From Streptomyces sp. NBC_00557 (lineage in GTDB: Bacteria; Actinomycetota; Actinomycetes; Streptomycetales; Streptomycetaceae): a stretch of 64,000 bases of DNA. The notes under the pieces were generated by a model that was given only the letters and a program-made list of their open reading frames with translations, had not been told where the DNA came from and ran no database searches. The translations under genes were made by a program, and so were the position numbers. Of this stretch, positions 49,465 through 59,367 are shown in pieces (the stretch's first letter is position 1; each line of letters opens with the position of its first letter). Where the stretch lies: positions 2,852,001 to 2,916,000 of the forward strand of contig NZ_CP107796.1 in NCBI RefSeq assembly GCF_036345995.1. Direction: 5' to 3'.

Positions 49465-52068
49465 ATGGCGATGATTCGGTGGTGGTGGCGGCTGCTGTCG
49501 CTCATCGTGCTGGTGGTGTGCGGATGCGGGTGCGGCACCGCCCAGGCGCAGCAGCGGAGCACCGGTGCCGGTTGCCCGTCGGACGGCCTGCGCGACAGCA
49601 CCGTCCACGCCACGATCCGCCTGGACGAGCACAAGCGCACCTATCCCCTCGTCACCTCGGACATGACGGTGAGCGTTCCGCGGAAGTGGCGGCTCGCACG
49701 GCATCTGACGTTCAGTGAGAGATCCCCTCAGTACCGCCAGGCCATGCGATGTCTGCTGCGTGGCGACAGGCCTCCCGGCGACCAGAACGAATGGCACCCC
49801 TACGACCCCGTGGTGACCGCCAAGGGTGATCACGTCACGGTGCGGTACGTCGCGTACACCTGGATCTCCCAGGAGATGCACAGCGTCCATGTGGGCCCTT
49901 GGGAGATCATGCCCCAAGGGAAGACATGGACGATCTACCTGAGGCCGCCGACGTTCCAGACGATCCGCTGGAGCGAGATCGACGCCGATCTGGGCGGCCT
50001 TCGTTTCAACGACCTTTCGGAACAGGCCTGGTCGTCCAGCGAGGACGACCTGGTGTGGAAGAACCAGGTCCCCGGGAAGGTCGCGGTCGCGGTTGATCTG
50101 CCCTGGCAACGCACCCTGGCCGAGGAGCTCGGCCGGTCCGCCCTGAGCACGGCAGGCGTGGCCTCCTGGTGGGTGGGCGCCTCGATCGTGATCGTCCTGG
50201 CCGCGCTGCGCACCAGACGCGCGGACGCGGTCGCCGGGCGCGGAACGGTGCCGGAGGCACCGGGCGCGCAGCAGGTGAGGGCGCGCGTCGCCGCCGGCAC
50301 GGGCGACTTGAGCCCTGTCCAGACGATGCTGCAGTGGGCCGTTCTCAGCGCGGCCATCGCCCTGACGCTCCTGCTGCTGGCCTCACAGAGCCACCTCTCA
50401 CCTCGGTCGCACGCCCTTCTCTTCATCCCCGCCGGCGTGGCCTTGATCCTCGTCGCACGTCCCTGGAGCCGCGGCGTGTCACCGCCCGCCCGCGGTGCGG
50501 TGCCTGACGCGCCGACCCGCTCCGAGATCCAGCGCCGTCAGGCGCGTGCGGTCATCGGGACCGTGTGTGCGGTCGCGGCCGCCGGCCTGTTCGTGGTCCT
50601 GGTGCACGACGCGTTCGGACTTCCAGAGGGCCTGAAACCGAAGACGGCAACGGCCGTCGGCCGGACCGGACTCGTCGTCCTGGGCCTGGCGACCGTGTGG
50701 CTGTGGATGGCCGCGATGGCCGCCTGGGCCTGGCGCTTCGCCCTCGAAGGAGGTTTCGTGCGCGGGCGCTGGGCCGCGCAGTGGGACCGGGCACCGGGCC
50801 GGTGCGTCGCAGCGGTCGGCGCCCTGCTGGCGGTCTTGGCCGGGGTCTTGCTCGGATACGCGTTGTGGGTGGGCAAGCGGACCTGGGTGCGCGTCCACTG
50901 GCTCGCCGAGCCCCGTGACCCCACCCCGTACCACCGCTACATCGACGGCCTGCTGGAGGGCTTCTTCTTCACCGACCTCGTCTGGCTCGTCGCCTACAGC
51001 TGGGTGCTGACGGGCGTCGCGCTGCTGGCCCTGCTGCACTTTCGCAACAGACCCGCCCGGGCGGACGGCGGCACCCGAGCCGAGCCCTTCGCACTCGGAC
51101 CGAGCAATCCGGATCTGCTGCTGATCACCTCGATGTTCGCCTTCTTCGTCGGGCTGCGAGCCGCCAGATTCGCCGGCGCCAACGCGTTCTACGGCATCTG
51201 GCTGCTGCTGAACATCCTTTCCCTGTACGCCGTCCTCGCCGTGGGGCGCCGGTGGTCCGTCCTGAGCATGCTGGGCGACTGCTTCCGCGTGCAGCGGCTG
51301 GGCACCGAGGAGCACCGATGCGAACTGCTGGAAAAAGCCCACGCATACCGTGGTGTGAACCACCGGATGTACCTGCTGGACCAGGGCAGGGCCGACGATG
51401 TCACCTGCCAGGAACTGGAAGCCGAACTGCACGGGCTGCGTGAGTGGCTGGTCGAGGGGTGCGAAGGGATCGAGCCGCCCGAGAGGATTTCCGTACTGGA
51501 CGTCGCCCTGGCGTGGGGGCCAGAGGGGCACTGGTGGCACAACGCGCTCCGCGCCGCGCGTCTTGCCTTCTGGTTCGGAATTCCGGCCACCGGCCTTCTC
51601 CTGTATTTCGAGGCGAGGGATCCCTTCGCCTCGACGCAGATTCTGTACGGCCTCACCGGTATCCCGGATGTCGTCGCGGAGTTGTTCCTCTATCAGTTGG
51701 CGTGGGCCGGCGCCGGCTTCACCTTCGGGGCGCTGTGGCGTCTGCTGCCGGGTCGCCGGAGCCAGGTGCGTGCGTGGATCCTGACAGCCGCCTACAGCGT
51801 GCCGGTGCTGCTGGCCACTCTGCTCAGAAGAATCACCGACACGGATCCCGGCCAGCTCACCCTGTACAGCGTGCTCCTGCTCAGCGTTCTGACGCTCACC
51901 AGCCTCTGGATGGACATGGCGACCTTCCGGGCGGAGCGGCAGTACTGGCCCAGCCCTCTCGCCCTGCTGGTGTCGATCTACCAGCTGCGCGGCCTGTCGG
52001 GCCAGATCGCCTGGCTCCTCGTCCAGCTCGGGGCAGCCATCACGATCTGGTACCACCTGACACGCTGA
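49465..52068 (+). CDS. Large multi-pass membrane protein, DUF6185-like
   Basis: An 867-residue protein. A signal peptide (LLSLIVLVVCGCGCGTAQAQ) leads to an extracytoplasmic domain of about 200 residues with WRLARHLTFSERSPQYRQAM and WTIYLRPPTFQTIRWSEI. About ten to twelve membrane helices follow, with a cytoplasmic insert near residues 610-690 (LEKAHAYRGVNHRMYLLDQ). The layout resembles Streptomyces DUF6185 proteins, a name given from memory. Function is unknown. It is the main gene of an accessory insertion between mrp and tatB. Confidence 0.65.
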   Translation: MAMIRWWWRLLSLIVLVVCGCGCGTAQAQQRSTGAGCPSDGLRDSTVHATIRLDEHKRTYPLVTSDMTVSVPRKWRLARHLTFSERSPQYRQAMRCLLRGDRPPGDQNEWHPYDPVVTAKGDHVTVRYVAYTWISQEMHSVHVGPWEIMPQGKTWTIYLRPPTFQTIRWSEIDADLGGLRFNDLSEQAWSSSEDDLVWKNQVPGKVAVAVDLPWQRTLAEELGRSALSTAGVASWWVGASIVIVLAALRTRRADAVAGRGTVPEAPGAQQVRARVAAGTGDLSPVQTMLQWAVLSAAIALTLLLLASQSHLSPRSHALLFIPAGVALILVARPWSRGVSPPARGAVPDAPTRSEIQRRQARAVIGTVCAVAAAGLFVVLVHDAFGLPEGLKPKTATAVGRTGLVVLGLATVWLWMAAMAAWAWRFALEGGFVRGRWAAQWDRAPGRCVAAVGALLAVLAGVLLGYALWVGKRTWVRVHWLAEPRDPTPYHRYIDGLLEGFFFTDLVWLVAYSWVLTGVALLALLHFRNRPARADGGTRAEPFALGPSNPDLLLITSMFAFFVGLRAARFAGANAFYGIWLLLNILSLYAVLAVGRRWSVLSMLGDCFRVQRLGTEEHRCELLEKAHAYRGVNHRMYLLDQGRADDVTCQELEAELHGLREWLVEGCEGIEPPERISVLDVALAWGPEGHWWHNALRAARLAFWFGIPATGLLLYFEARDPFASTQILYGLTGIPDVVAELFLYQLAWAGAGFTFGALWRLLPGRRSQVRAWILTAAYSVPVLLATLLRRITDTDPGQLTLYSVLLLSVLTLTSLWMDMATFRAERQYWPSPLALLVSIYQLRGLSGQIAWLLVQLGAAITIWYHLTR

Positions 52069-52118
52069 GCGGCCCTGCCGGACAGGACCCGGAACGGCCG
52101 TCCCCGGGTCCCGTGCCC

Positions 52119-52784
52119 CTACGCGTAAGCGGCGATGTCCTTGATCACCGAGAATCCGAGCCCGTAAGCGCTCATTCCCCGCCCGTACGCCCCCAGGTGC
52201 ACGCCCGCCTCGGTGGAGCCGGCGAGCACCCAGCCGAACTCGGACTCCCGGTAATAGAAAGAGGACGCCACCCCGTCCACCGGGAGGGAGAGGCGGCTCC
52301 ACTCCGGCCCCTCAAGATCGTCGGCCAGCGCCCACGCCGTCTCCGTCTGCTGCTCCAGCCAGTCGTCCCGGAGGCTGTGGTCCATCTGCCCCGGCCAGGT
52401 GAACGACAGCAGCCCCACCCCGGCCAGCCACGCCGCCGAGGACACCGACGTGGCCTCCAGCAGCCCCGTGCCGTCGGCGCTCCTGCGGGACGGCTGCGCG
52501 GCGACGGTGACGACCACCGCGAACTTCTCCCGCGGCTCGCCGGCGGCGACGGCCTCGCACCGGACGGAGGGCTCGTCGCCGTGCCCGATCGAGCCGTGCT
52601 CGACGGCGCCGTCGGCCGTCGTGCCGACCTGCATCAGCCAGCGCGGTCCGGTGAACGCCTCGTCGAGGCCGTACCACGGGAAGGGAGCCTGCAGATAACC
52701 GTCGACCGTGCGCCGGGCGGAGGGGGACTGCTGCGCGCCCTCCGCGACCGGCGCCTGTGCGCCCACCCGACTCGTCGTCTCCAT
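52119..52784 (-). CDS. Hypothetical protein (221 aa), accessory region
   Basis: A soluble protein with a disordered first 30 residues and a mixed domain with RTVDGYLQAPFPWYGLDEAF, FAVVVTVAAQPS, LLSFTWPGQMDHSLRDDWLE and VASSFYYRESEFGWVLAGST. The final part is Gly/Tyr-rich. GGAGG lies 11 nt before ATG 52784. It is convergent with the large membrane-protein gene. I do not recognise it. Confidence 0.6.
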   Translation of the reverse strand: METTSRVGAQAPVAEGAQQSPSARRTVDGYLQAPFPWYGLDEAFTGPRWLMQVGTTADGAVEHGSIGHGDEPSVRCEAVAAGEPREKFAVVVTVAAQPSRRSADGTGLLEATSVSSAAWLAGVGLLSFTWPGQMDHSLRDDWLEQQTETAWALADDLEGPEWSRLSLPVDGVASSFYYRESEFGWVLAGSTEAGVHLGAYGRGMSAYGLGFSVIKDIAAYA

Positions 52785-53031
52785 CTGCCCGGACGCCTCC
52801 TCGCTCTCGTCGGACCAGCGGTGGCCCGCCCCCCTTCGGGCGTACTCGTCCGGTCCGCACAACAACTCGGCAGCATATCCACACCGGTGACAGGCGCAGG
52901 GCAGGCGCTGGATGCGTGGGTCGCGCGAACGGCCTGTTCAGGCCGTGTGCGACGGGTGCCTGTTATGAAACGCGTCACGTGCGCGGCGTACGCCCGCGCG
53001 CGCGTGTCGGCGGCCGGCGCGCGAGGGCCCG

Positions 53032-53493
53032 CTAGGTGGCGTCCGCGTCGAACGGCGGGCGGTCGTCCTGCCCCGGCTCCCCGGACTTCTTGGCCATGTC
53101 GACGCGCGCTGCCGGCACGACGGACGACGACGACGACGAGGAGGACGCGGGCGACGCCGGTACATCGGTGTCGTAGCTCTTCACCGCGTCCGTGACCTCG
53201 GCCATCTCCTTCTTCAGGTCGAAGCCGTTGCGGATCTCCTTCAGCCCCAGCTCGTCGCTGTCCAGATGCTTGCGGATGAACGTCTTGGGGTTGAGGTCCT
53301 CGAACTCGAAGTCCTTGAACTCCGGGCCCAGTTCCTTGCGGATGTCCTGCTTGGCGCTCTCCGAGAACTCGCGGATCTTCCGGATCGTGCGCATCACGTC
53401 CTGGATGACCTTCGGGAGCTTGTCCGGACCGAACACGAGCACAGCGATGACGATGATCGTCAGCAGCTCCATTGGCCCTATGTCATTGAACAC
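53032..53493 (-). CDS. tatB: Twin-arginine translocase subunit TatB
   Basis: A 153-residue protein with the TatB N-terminus: VFNDIGPMELLTIIVIAVLV (membrane helix), the hinge FGPDKLPK and an amphipathic helix VIQDVMRTIRKIREFSESAK. The C-terminus is disordered with a run of eight serines encoded by a TCG repeat. With TatA and TatC it recognises twin-arginine signal peptides and inserts folded proteins across the membrane. GTG 53493 has AAGGAG 6 nt upstream. It follows htrA as in mycobacteria. Confidence 0.92.
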   Translation of the reverse strand: MFNDIGPMELLTIIVIAVLVFGPDKLPKVIQDVMRTIRKIREFSESAKQDIRKELGPEFKDFEFEDLNPKTFIRKHLDSDELGLKEIRNGFDLKKEMAEVTDAVKSYDTDVPASPASSSSSSSSVVPAARVDMAKKSGEPGQDDRPPFDADAT

Positions 53494-53577
53494 CTGACGC
53501 TCCTTGCGATGTCCTCGGTCGCTCAACGGTACCCGGCGTTCCCGTCCGACCGGTACCGTCCCGCAATGAGACGTGCG

Positions 53578-55965
53578 TCAGTTCTGCGCCGCCGCGCCCA
53601 GTCGGAGCCGGATCTCCCGGTCCGTGCCGTCGCGCCGGACCGTCAGCCGTAGCCGGTCGCCGGGCCGGTGGGCGCGGATCTTCACGATCAGCTCCTCGGC
53701 CGTGTGCACGCGCTGCCCGTCGACCGCGGTGATGACGTCGCCCGCCGCGAGCCCGGCCCGGTCACCGGGGCCGCCCGTGCGCACGGCGGGGCCGCCGCCC
53801 GCGCTGTGGCTGTCGATACGTGCGCCGTCGCCGGTGTACGCCATGTCGAGTGTGACCCCGATCACCGGGTGGGTGGCGTGGCCGTCCTCGATCAGCTCCT
53901 CGGCGACGCGCCTGGCCTGGTTGACGGGGATGGCGAAGCCGAGCCCTATGGAGCCCGCCTGGCCGCTCTGCGGGTCGGTGCCGCCGTCGGCGGAACGGAT
54001 GGCCGAGTTGATGCCGATCACCCGCGCCCGGGAGTCGAGGAGCGGGCCGCCGGAGTTCCCCGGGTTGATGGGGGCGTCGGTCTGCAGCGCGTCGACGTAC
54101 GACACGTCGCTGCCGTCGCCTTTCTCCCCGCCGGCCGTGATGGGCCGTTCCTTGGCGCTGATGATGCCGGAGGTGACGGTGTTGGCGAGGTCGTAGGGGG
54201 AGCCGATGGCGACGACGGGGTCGCCGACCCGGACGTCGTCGGAGTTGCCCAGGGGCAGCGGGGCGAGTCCGCGCACACCGTGCACCTGGACGACGGCGAG
54301 GTCGTAACCGCTGTCGCGGCCGACGATCTTCGCCTTGACGGTGTCCCCGCTGCTGAACGTCACCGAGACGGCGCCGCTCGTCGATCCGGCGGGCGCGACG
54401 ACGTGGTTGTTGGTGAGGATGTGGCCCTGGGTGTCGAGCACGAAGCCGGTGCCGGTGTCCGCCTGGTCGGTACCGCTGACGTGCAGGGTGACGACGCTGG
54501 GCAGCGCACGCGCGGCTATCCCGGCCACGCTGTCCGGCGCCCGCCCCGCCGGCACGCGCCCCGGCTGCGGCAGCCGCACCTCGCCTTCCGACCGCGCCCG
54601 CTCGACCCAGGCCCCGGCGACCCCGCCGATCCCTCCGGACACCACGGCGATCACCAGACTCCACGCCACGAGCAACCGCCTCCCCCGCCGCCTCCGCCGC
54701 TGCTCCGTCAGCACCCCGGCCCCGGTTTGCTGAAGAGGCCCCTGCAAGCGCCGGTCATGAGACAACGCGGCAACCCAGGGGTCGTAACGCCCTTCCGATG
54801 CCGCTGGGGGGTGCGGGGCGGGCTGGGGGTGGAGGGGGGTGGAAGTGGGGGTGGAAGTGGCGGTGATCAGGGCGTCGAGGGTGGGGGTGGCAGCGCCGGC
54901 GGGTGCGGTGCCGGGGGCCGGTGCGCTGGAGGGCTGTGCGCCGGGGGCGGGGGTGCCGTGGGGCGGGGCGCCAGGGGCCGGAACGCCGGTGGCTGCGGTA
55001 CCGGGGGCCGGTGCGCCGGGGGCGGGAGTTCCATGGGGCGGGGCACCGGGGGACGGGATGGGGAGGGTGGGAGCTCCCGGTGCCGTGGCGGGGGTCGCGG
55101 GTGCGGTGCCCGAGGGGGACGTGGGGGCGGGCATGGGCGTGCTCCGGGCAGCCGGGTGCTGTACGGGCGGTGCGGGCGCCCAGGGGCCCGGCTCGCCGTA
55201 CGGCGGGGTGCTGTAGGGGTCGGGGTCGTGCAACGGCTTGGGGCGTCCGGTGGGGGCCGCCCAGGCGCCGTCCCCCGGCTGGGACGACACGGCATCCGTG
55301 GCGACTCCGTCCGCCCCTGACCTGTCCGTCGCTTCCGATGTACTGGCCGTGGCTTCCGACACCGGCTTGGGCAGTTCGAAGTCCCCACCGGCGGCTCCGG
55401 CCGCCCCGACGTCTCCGCCGACCCACTCCGCCCCGGGCCGCTCCACCCCGGAGCCTGCCGATCCGGCCTGCGCCAGCCCGGCGTCTCCCAAGCCGCCCCG
55501 AGCCACCCTGGCGTCCACCCCGGCGTCTCCCGAGCCGGCCCGACCCACCCCGGCGTCTCCCGCGGCCCAGTCCGTCCCGGAAGGCCCAGGCCCGGCGTCC
55601 ACCCCGGCGCCTGCCGACCCGGCCCCCTCGGTCTCCGTCCTGTGGGGCCCAGACGTTGCCGTCTCGGCGTTCTGCGCCGGTGCCTGGTCCGCTTCAGCAG
55701 TCCGTGCGGGGTGCGCAGCGGCCGACGGACGCGTCAACTCTCCTTCAGCCGATGCGAGCCCCGCCGGCCCGGAGGCCGCCGATGACGAGCCCTCCCGGTC
55801 CGGCTCGCCCTTCGCCGGATCGCCCGTGGCCCCGCTCTCCGCCGGCTGATCAGCCGCTCCCGTGCCGGCCGTCCGCTCCTCCTGGTCTGCGGGCTTCACC
55901 GGGTCCGTGGAGGCCGGCGGCGTGTTCGAGGTGTGGTCCGAAGGGGCGTGGCTGGCCTCGGTCAT
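53578..55965 (-). CDS. HtrA/DegP-family membrane serine protease with PDZ domain
   Basis: A 795-residue protein. Residues 1-410 are disordered, first acidic and then Pro/Ala/Gly-rich with APGAP-type repeats. One transmembrane helix is at about 425-452. The trypsin-like domain has His521 (TNNHVV), Asp555 (YDLAVVQV) and Ser638 (GNSGGPLLD), and a PDZ domain ends the protein. It degrades or refolds damaged envelope proteins. The gene lies directly after the anti-sigma factor gene (129 bp gap) and before tatB, the order of the mycobacterial sigE-rseA-htrA-tatB locus, so it is probably part of that regulon. The cytoplasmic extension is much longer than usual. Confidence 0.92.
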   Translation of the reverse strand: MTEASHAPSDHTSNTPPASTDPVKPADQEERTAGTGAADQPAESGATGDPAKGEPDREGSSSAASGPAGLASAEGELTRPSAAAHPARTAEADQAPAQNAETATSGPHRTETEGAGSAGAGVDAGPGPSGTDWAAGDAGVGRAGSGDAGVDARVARGGLGDAGLAQAGSAGSGVERPGAEWVGGDVGAAGAAGGDFELPKPVSEATASTSEATDRSGADGVATDAVSSQPGDGAWAAPTGRPKPLHDPDPYSTPPYGEPGPWAPAPPVQHPAARSTPMPAPTSPSGTAPATPATAPGAPTLPIPSPGAPPHGTPAPGAPAPGTAATGVPAPGAPPHGTPAPGAQPSSAPAPGTAPAGAATPTLDALITATSTPTSTPLHPQPAPHPPAASEGRYDPWVAALSHDRRLQGPLQQTGAGVLTEQRRRRRGRRLLVAWSLVIAVVSGGIGGVAGAWVERARSEGEVRLPQPGRVPAGRAPDSVAGIAARALPSVVTLHVSGTDQADTGTGFVLDTQGHILTNNHVVAPAGSTSGAVSVTFSSGDTVKAKIVGRDSGYDLAVVQVHGVRGLAPLPLGNSDDVRVGDPVVAIGSPYDLANTVTSGIISAKERPITAGGEKGDGSDVSYVDALQTDAPINPGNSGGPLLDSRARVIGINSAIRSADGGTDPQSGQAGSIGLGFAIPVNQARRVAEELIEDGHATHPVIGVTLDMAYTGDGARIDSHSAGGGPAVRTGGPGDRAGLAAGDVITAVDGQRVHTAEELIVKIRAHRPGDRLRLTVRRDGTDREIRLRLGAAAQN

Positions 55966-56094
55966 GGTCTCCCCACGGCTGGACGCGGCCTCCGCAGGAG
56001 CGGCGCGCGCGGAACGTCGACTGCGTTCCCGGGGGCGTCGCCGCGGGAACGCACAGGATTCAACCAGCTTCGCGGGCCGTGGCGTAGTGGCCGG

Positions 56095-57144
56095 TCAGGG
56101 GGTGTGACCCGGCGTGGGGGCGGTGGTTGCGGGCGGTGTGGGGGCGGTGGTGTCGGGAGCGGGGGCGGGCGGCAGGCCGGAGCCGATCGCGCCGGGGACC
56201 GTGGACCAGGCGGTGAGCGGGTAGACCACGGTGTTGTCGAGCGGACGTATCAGCGGGGAGACGGCGGCCGCACCGGCCATCATCGGCGCGTTCAGGGCGC
56301 GCAGGCCGTCGGTGACGGCCCTGCCGCCGTCGGGGGTGGGCAGGCCGGGGACCAGCGGCGCGGACATCGAGGTGGGCGCAGCGTCCGCCGACGAGCCGCG
56401 CTGGGCGCCGCCCTGGGCGAGCAGCGGTCCCAGCGCCCGGCGGCGCTGCTGGGTTTCGGGCGCGGTCGTGCCCGAGCCCGCGCCGGTGCCCGCCGAGCGG
56501 GCCGGGACCACATTGCTGCCGGTGCCCGAGCCGCCCCGGGCGTCCACGCCGGTGTCGCCGGGGATGGCCGTGGTCACACCGCCGAGGGCCACCGCGGCCA
56601 GGGACACCGCGCCGGCGGCGGCGACCGCGAACCGCAGACCGCGCGAGGCGGAGCGGCCGTCGTCCGGGCGGCCGACGGGGTGGATGCGGAAGCCGCGCTC
56701 CTCGGCGGCGGGCAGCGCGGGGAGTCGGCCGGCGCCGTGCGGGCGCGCGGGGACGTAGCCGAACGCGAAGCGCTCGCCGCGCCTCACGCCGAAGACCCCG
56801 AGGGCGCCGGGGGCTCCCCCGGTGCTCGCGCCGTCACCGGAGCCGCCGAGGAGTCCCCCCGGCGGCGACATGCCGTCGCCGTCCGGGTCGCCTCCTTCGG
56901 GCAGGCACTGCAGACGGGCCAGCAGGCTCGCCGAGGGAGGCGGCGGTGCCGCCTCCGCGAACACGTTCTTCAGCCGGCGCTGGGCGTCCGCCTCCGCCTT
57001 GCACCGGGCGCAGGTGGCCAGGTGCGCGAGGACACGCTCACGCGTCTCATGACCGAGCTCTCCGTCCACCAGGGCGGAGAGCCGGTCTCCCAGGTGCTGC
57101 TCTGCGAGGTGCGCCTCCGCAGGTTTGGGCCGGGAACCACTCAC
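56095..57144 (-). CDS. Zinc-binding anti-sigma factor (RseA-like)
   Basis: A 349-residue membrane protein. The N-terminal ZAS domain carries His41, Cys45 and Cys48 (HLATCARC). A single membrane helix is at about residues 165-190 ([19 protein letters not shown]), and the outer part is Pro/Ala/Thr-rich. It should hold the ECF sigma factor at the membrane until envelope or redox stress. GTG 57144 overlaps the sigma-gene stop (GTGA), so the two are made in fixed ratio. Confidence 0.9.
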   Translation of the reverse strand: MSGSRPKPAEAHLAEQHLGDRLSALVDGELGHETRERVLAHLATCARCKAEADAQRRLKNVFAEAAPPPPSASLLARLQCLPEGGDPDGDGMSPPGGLLGGSGDGASTGGAPGALGVFGVRRGERFAFGYVPARPHGAGRLPALPAAEERGFRIHPVGRPDDGRSASRGLRFAVAAAGAVSLAAVALGGVTTAIPGDTGVDARGGSGTGSNVVPARSAGTGAGSGTTAPETQQRRRALGPLLAQGGAQRGSSADAAPTSMSAPLVPGLPTPDGGRAVTDGLRALNAPMMAGAAAVSPLIRPLDNTVVYPLTAWSTVPGAIGSGLPPAPAPDTTAPTPPATTAPTPGHTP

Positions 57145-57923
57145 GCCGTCGCGCCCCCTCCCCCCAGAGCGGGGACACGGGCCAGGAAGGAGCGCCGCTC
57201 GGCCGCGCGGGCCTCCGGGGAACGGTGCGCCAGGGCCTTGCGGAGCTGGGAACGGCCACGGTGGATACGGGAGCGGACGGTGCCGAGCTTCACGCCGAGG
57301 GTCGCGGCGATCTCCTCGTACGACAGCCCCTCGATGTCGCAGAGCACCACGGCGGCGCGGAACTCGGGGGCCAGGGTGTCCAGGGCCTGCTGCACGTCGG
57401 CGTCGAAGTGGGCGTCGCTGAAGACCTGGTGCGGGGTGGGCTCGCGGCTGGCCAGGCGCTCGGCCGCGTCCTCGCCGAGGGCGTCGAAGCGGATGCGCTG
57501 CTTGCGCCGGACCATGTCCAGGAAGAGGTTCGTGGTGATGCGGTGCAGCCAGCCCTCGAAGGTGCCCGGCGAGTACGTCGACAGGGAGCGGAAGACGCGG
57601 ACGAAGACTTCCTGGGTGAGGTCCTCGGCGTCGTGCTGGTTGCCCGTCAGGCGGTAGGCCAGCCGGTACACCCGGCCGCTGTGCGTGCTGACGATCTCCT
57701 CCCACGTGGGCGGAGTCCACGCCTGCCCGTCCGCGTCGGTGGAGAAGGTCGCGGTCTGGGCCTCGCCTGCGGCGAAACCGGCGTGGTGGTCGGCAGCGGT
57801 GTCGGTCACGGATCTCGGCCTGCCCGCCGACCCGAGGAAGCGCCGCAGCACTCCACCCCGGTCTCCGGGCGCAGCCGCACCTCCCCTGTCGGCTCTGGTG
57901 GTGTCCAGTGGAGCCCCTACCAT
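57141..57923 (-). CDS. ECF RNA polymerase sigma factor (mycobacterial SigE type)
   Basis: A 260-residue group IV sigma factor. After a disordered 70-residue N-terminus, region 2 is at 74-140 ([37 protein letters not shown]) and region 4 at 175-232 ([41 protein letters not shown]). By gene order it is the counterpart of mycobacterial SigE, not of the Streptomyces factor called SigE (with cseABC). The start at 57923 has GAGGTGG upstream. It is followed by its anti-sigma factor, htrA and tatB, a set for envelope stress. Confidence 0.93.
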   Translation of the reverse strand: MVGAPLDTTRADRGGAAAPGDRGGVLRRFLGSAGRPRSVTDTAADHHAGFAAGEAQTATFSTDADGQAWTPPTWEEIVSTHSGRVYRLAYRLTGNQHDAEDLTQEVFVRVFRSLSTYSPGTFEGWLHRITTNLFLDMVRRKQRIRFDALGEDAAERLASREPTPHQVFSDAHFDADVQQALDTLAPEFRAAVVLCDIEGLSYEEIAATLGVKLGTVRSRIHRGRSQLRKALAHRSPEARAAERRSFLARVPALGGGGATA

Positions 57924-57967
57924 AGCCACCTCGCCCGTTAGCTCCGGATAAGCGGTTTTACGAGAAT

Positions 57968-57995
57968 TTGATACGCGCTGATGCGGCTGCGTCAA
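57968..57995 (-). promoter_or_regulatory. Vegetative-type promoter of the ECF sigma gene
   Basis: TTGACG (57995-57990), a 16-bp spacer and TATCAA (57973-57968) predict a start near 57961, about 38 nt before the ATG. The region around the -10 box is AT-rich. Confidence 0.55.
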
Positions 57996-58152
57996 CAGTT
58001 GCTCGGTGTCCTGATCCGCCTCGTGCACCCCGGCTTACCCCCCTCGCGTCCCGGGTCGCCCCCACACCCTTCTAAACGCCCGGTCCCATCTGCGGGTTCC
58101 CGACGCCAACGGATACAGTCACGCCCAGGCAACCACGGGACAGGAGAGGGTC

Positions 58153-58785
58153 ATTACCGGCAACCGGCAGACGAGCTGGGCGTTCGCCGACGCCTTTGTC
58201 GCCGAGGACGACGCGCTGCGCTGGGCCCGCGACCGGGCCCGCGAGGCCGGGCTGCGCTCGGTGTCGCCCGGCACGGGCGCCGCGCTGCGACTGCTCGCCG
58301 CCTCCGTGGACGCGAAGGCGGTCGCGGAGATCGGCACGGGCTGCGGGGTGTCCGGGATCCATCTGCTGCACGGCATGCGCCCGGACGGCGTGCTCACCAC
58401 GGTCGACACGGAGCCGGACCACCAGCAGTTCGCCCGGCAGGCCTTCCGCGCCTGCGGTTTCGCCAGCAACCGGGCCCGCTTCATCCCGGGCCGCGCCCTG
58501 GACGTGCTGCCCCGGCTCGCGGACGCCGGCTACGACCTCGTCTTCTGCGACGGCGACCGGCTGGAGTACCTGGACTACCTAGCTGAATCGTTGCGTCTGC
58601 TCCGGCCGGGCGGCCTCGTGGTCTTCGAGGGGGTCTTCGCGGGCGGCCGCACGGTGGACTCGGGACCGCAGCCGACGGAGGTGCTGCGGCTGCGGGAACT
58701 GCTGCGCGCGGTGCGCGAGAGCCAGGAGCTGGTGCCGTCGCTGCTGCCGGTGGGCGACGGGCTGCTGTGCGCCGTCAAGCGGTGA
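58153..58785 (+). CDS. O-methyltransferase (SAM-dependent), apparently starting at ATT
   Basis: A 210-residue class I methyltransferase of the O-methyltransferase 3 type. The SAM site is VAEIGTGCGVSG (residues 57-68), followed by DGVLTTVDTEPDH and YDLVFCDGDRLEYLDYL. The conserved N-terminal helix (AFVAEDDALRWARDRAREAG) needs a start upstream of the GTG at 58261. In that frame there is no ATG, GTG or TTG back to a stop at 58012. An ATT at 58153 lies 5 nt after GGAGAGG and gives the expected length, so it is taken as start. It is divergent from the ECF sigma gene, as in mycobacteria (Rv1220c). Confidence 0.8.
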   Translation: MTGNRQTSWAFADAFVAEDDALRWARDRAREAGLRSVSPGTGAALRLLAASVDAKAVAEIGTGCGVSGIHLLHGMRPDGVLTTVDTEPDHQQFARQAFRACGFASNRARFIPGRALDVLPRLADAGYDLVFCDGDRLEYLDYLAESLRLLRPGGLVVFEGVFAGGRTVDSGPQPTEVLRLRELLRAVRESQELVPSLLPVGDGLLCAVKR

Positions 58786-58814
58786 GCGGGCGGCGGCGGA
58801 GGAGCGGAAGCACG

Positions 58815-58850
58815 GCTGCCCCGGCACCGCTCACGATGCCGGGGCAGCCG
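58815..58850. terminator. Terminator between the convergent methyltransferase and DUF3117 genes
   Basis: GGCTGCCCCGGCA (58815-58827) and TGCCGGGGCAGCC (58838-58850) form a perfect 13-bp stem with a 10-nt loop. Confidence 0.85.
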
Positions 58851-58872
58851 GAAGGACAGGATCGCTGGGACG

Positions 58873-59040
58873 TCAGACGACGACCTTCTTGAGGGCGTCG
58901 CCGAGCGCCTCGGCCTCGTCAGGGGTCAGCTCGACGACGAGTCGACCGCCGCCTTCGAGCGGAACGCGCATGACGATGCCCCGCCCCTCCTTGGTCACCT
59001 CGAGCGGGCCATCGCCCGTCCGCGGCTTCATGGCCGCCAT
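58873..59040 (-). CDS. DUF3117 small protein
   Basis: A 55-residue protein starting MAAMKPRTGDGPLEVTKEGR and ending EALGDALKKVVV, full length for the actinobacterial DUF3117 family (Rv1211 in mycobacteria). It is near-universal in the phylum, but function is unknown. GGAAGGGG precedes the start. Confidence 0.88.
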   Translation of the reverse strand: MAAMKPRTGDGPLEVTKEGRGIVMRVPLEGGGRLVVELTPDEAEALGDALKKVVV

Positions 59041-59367
59041 GCTCGTTCCCCTTCCTGAAACCAGCTCATCGTCTGCCGGGAACCCTCCGAGGGCACCCGC
59101 GGTTCCGAAACGGACACGCGACACCGGCATCGAACACATTGCTTCCCAGCCATTATCCCGCATCGCAGGACCCGATGACCAACATCAGTCGGCATCGCTT
59201 GGGCAACGCGCGCGAGCAAAACCACCCAATTCGGGGATGTGGCTGCGATACTGCGCCCCCGCACCCGAAATCCGCCCGCCGGCTCCGCTCCGGTTTTCTT
59301 TGACGCAGGTCACACGCAGCGTCCGGCGCACGGGCGGCGATCTCCGCCATGCTGTCCTTCGTACACG

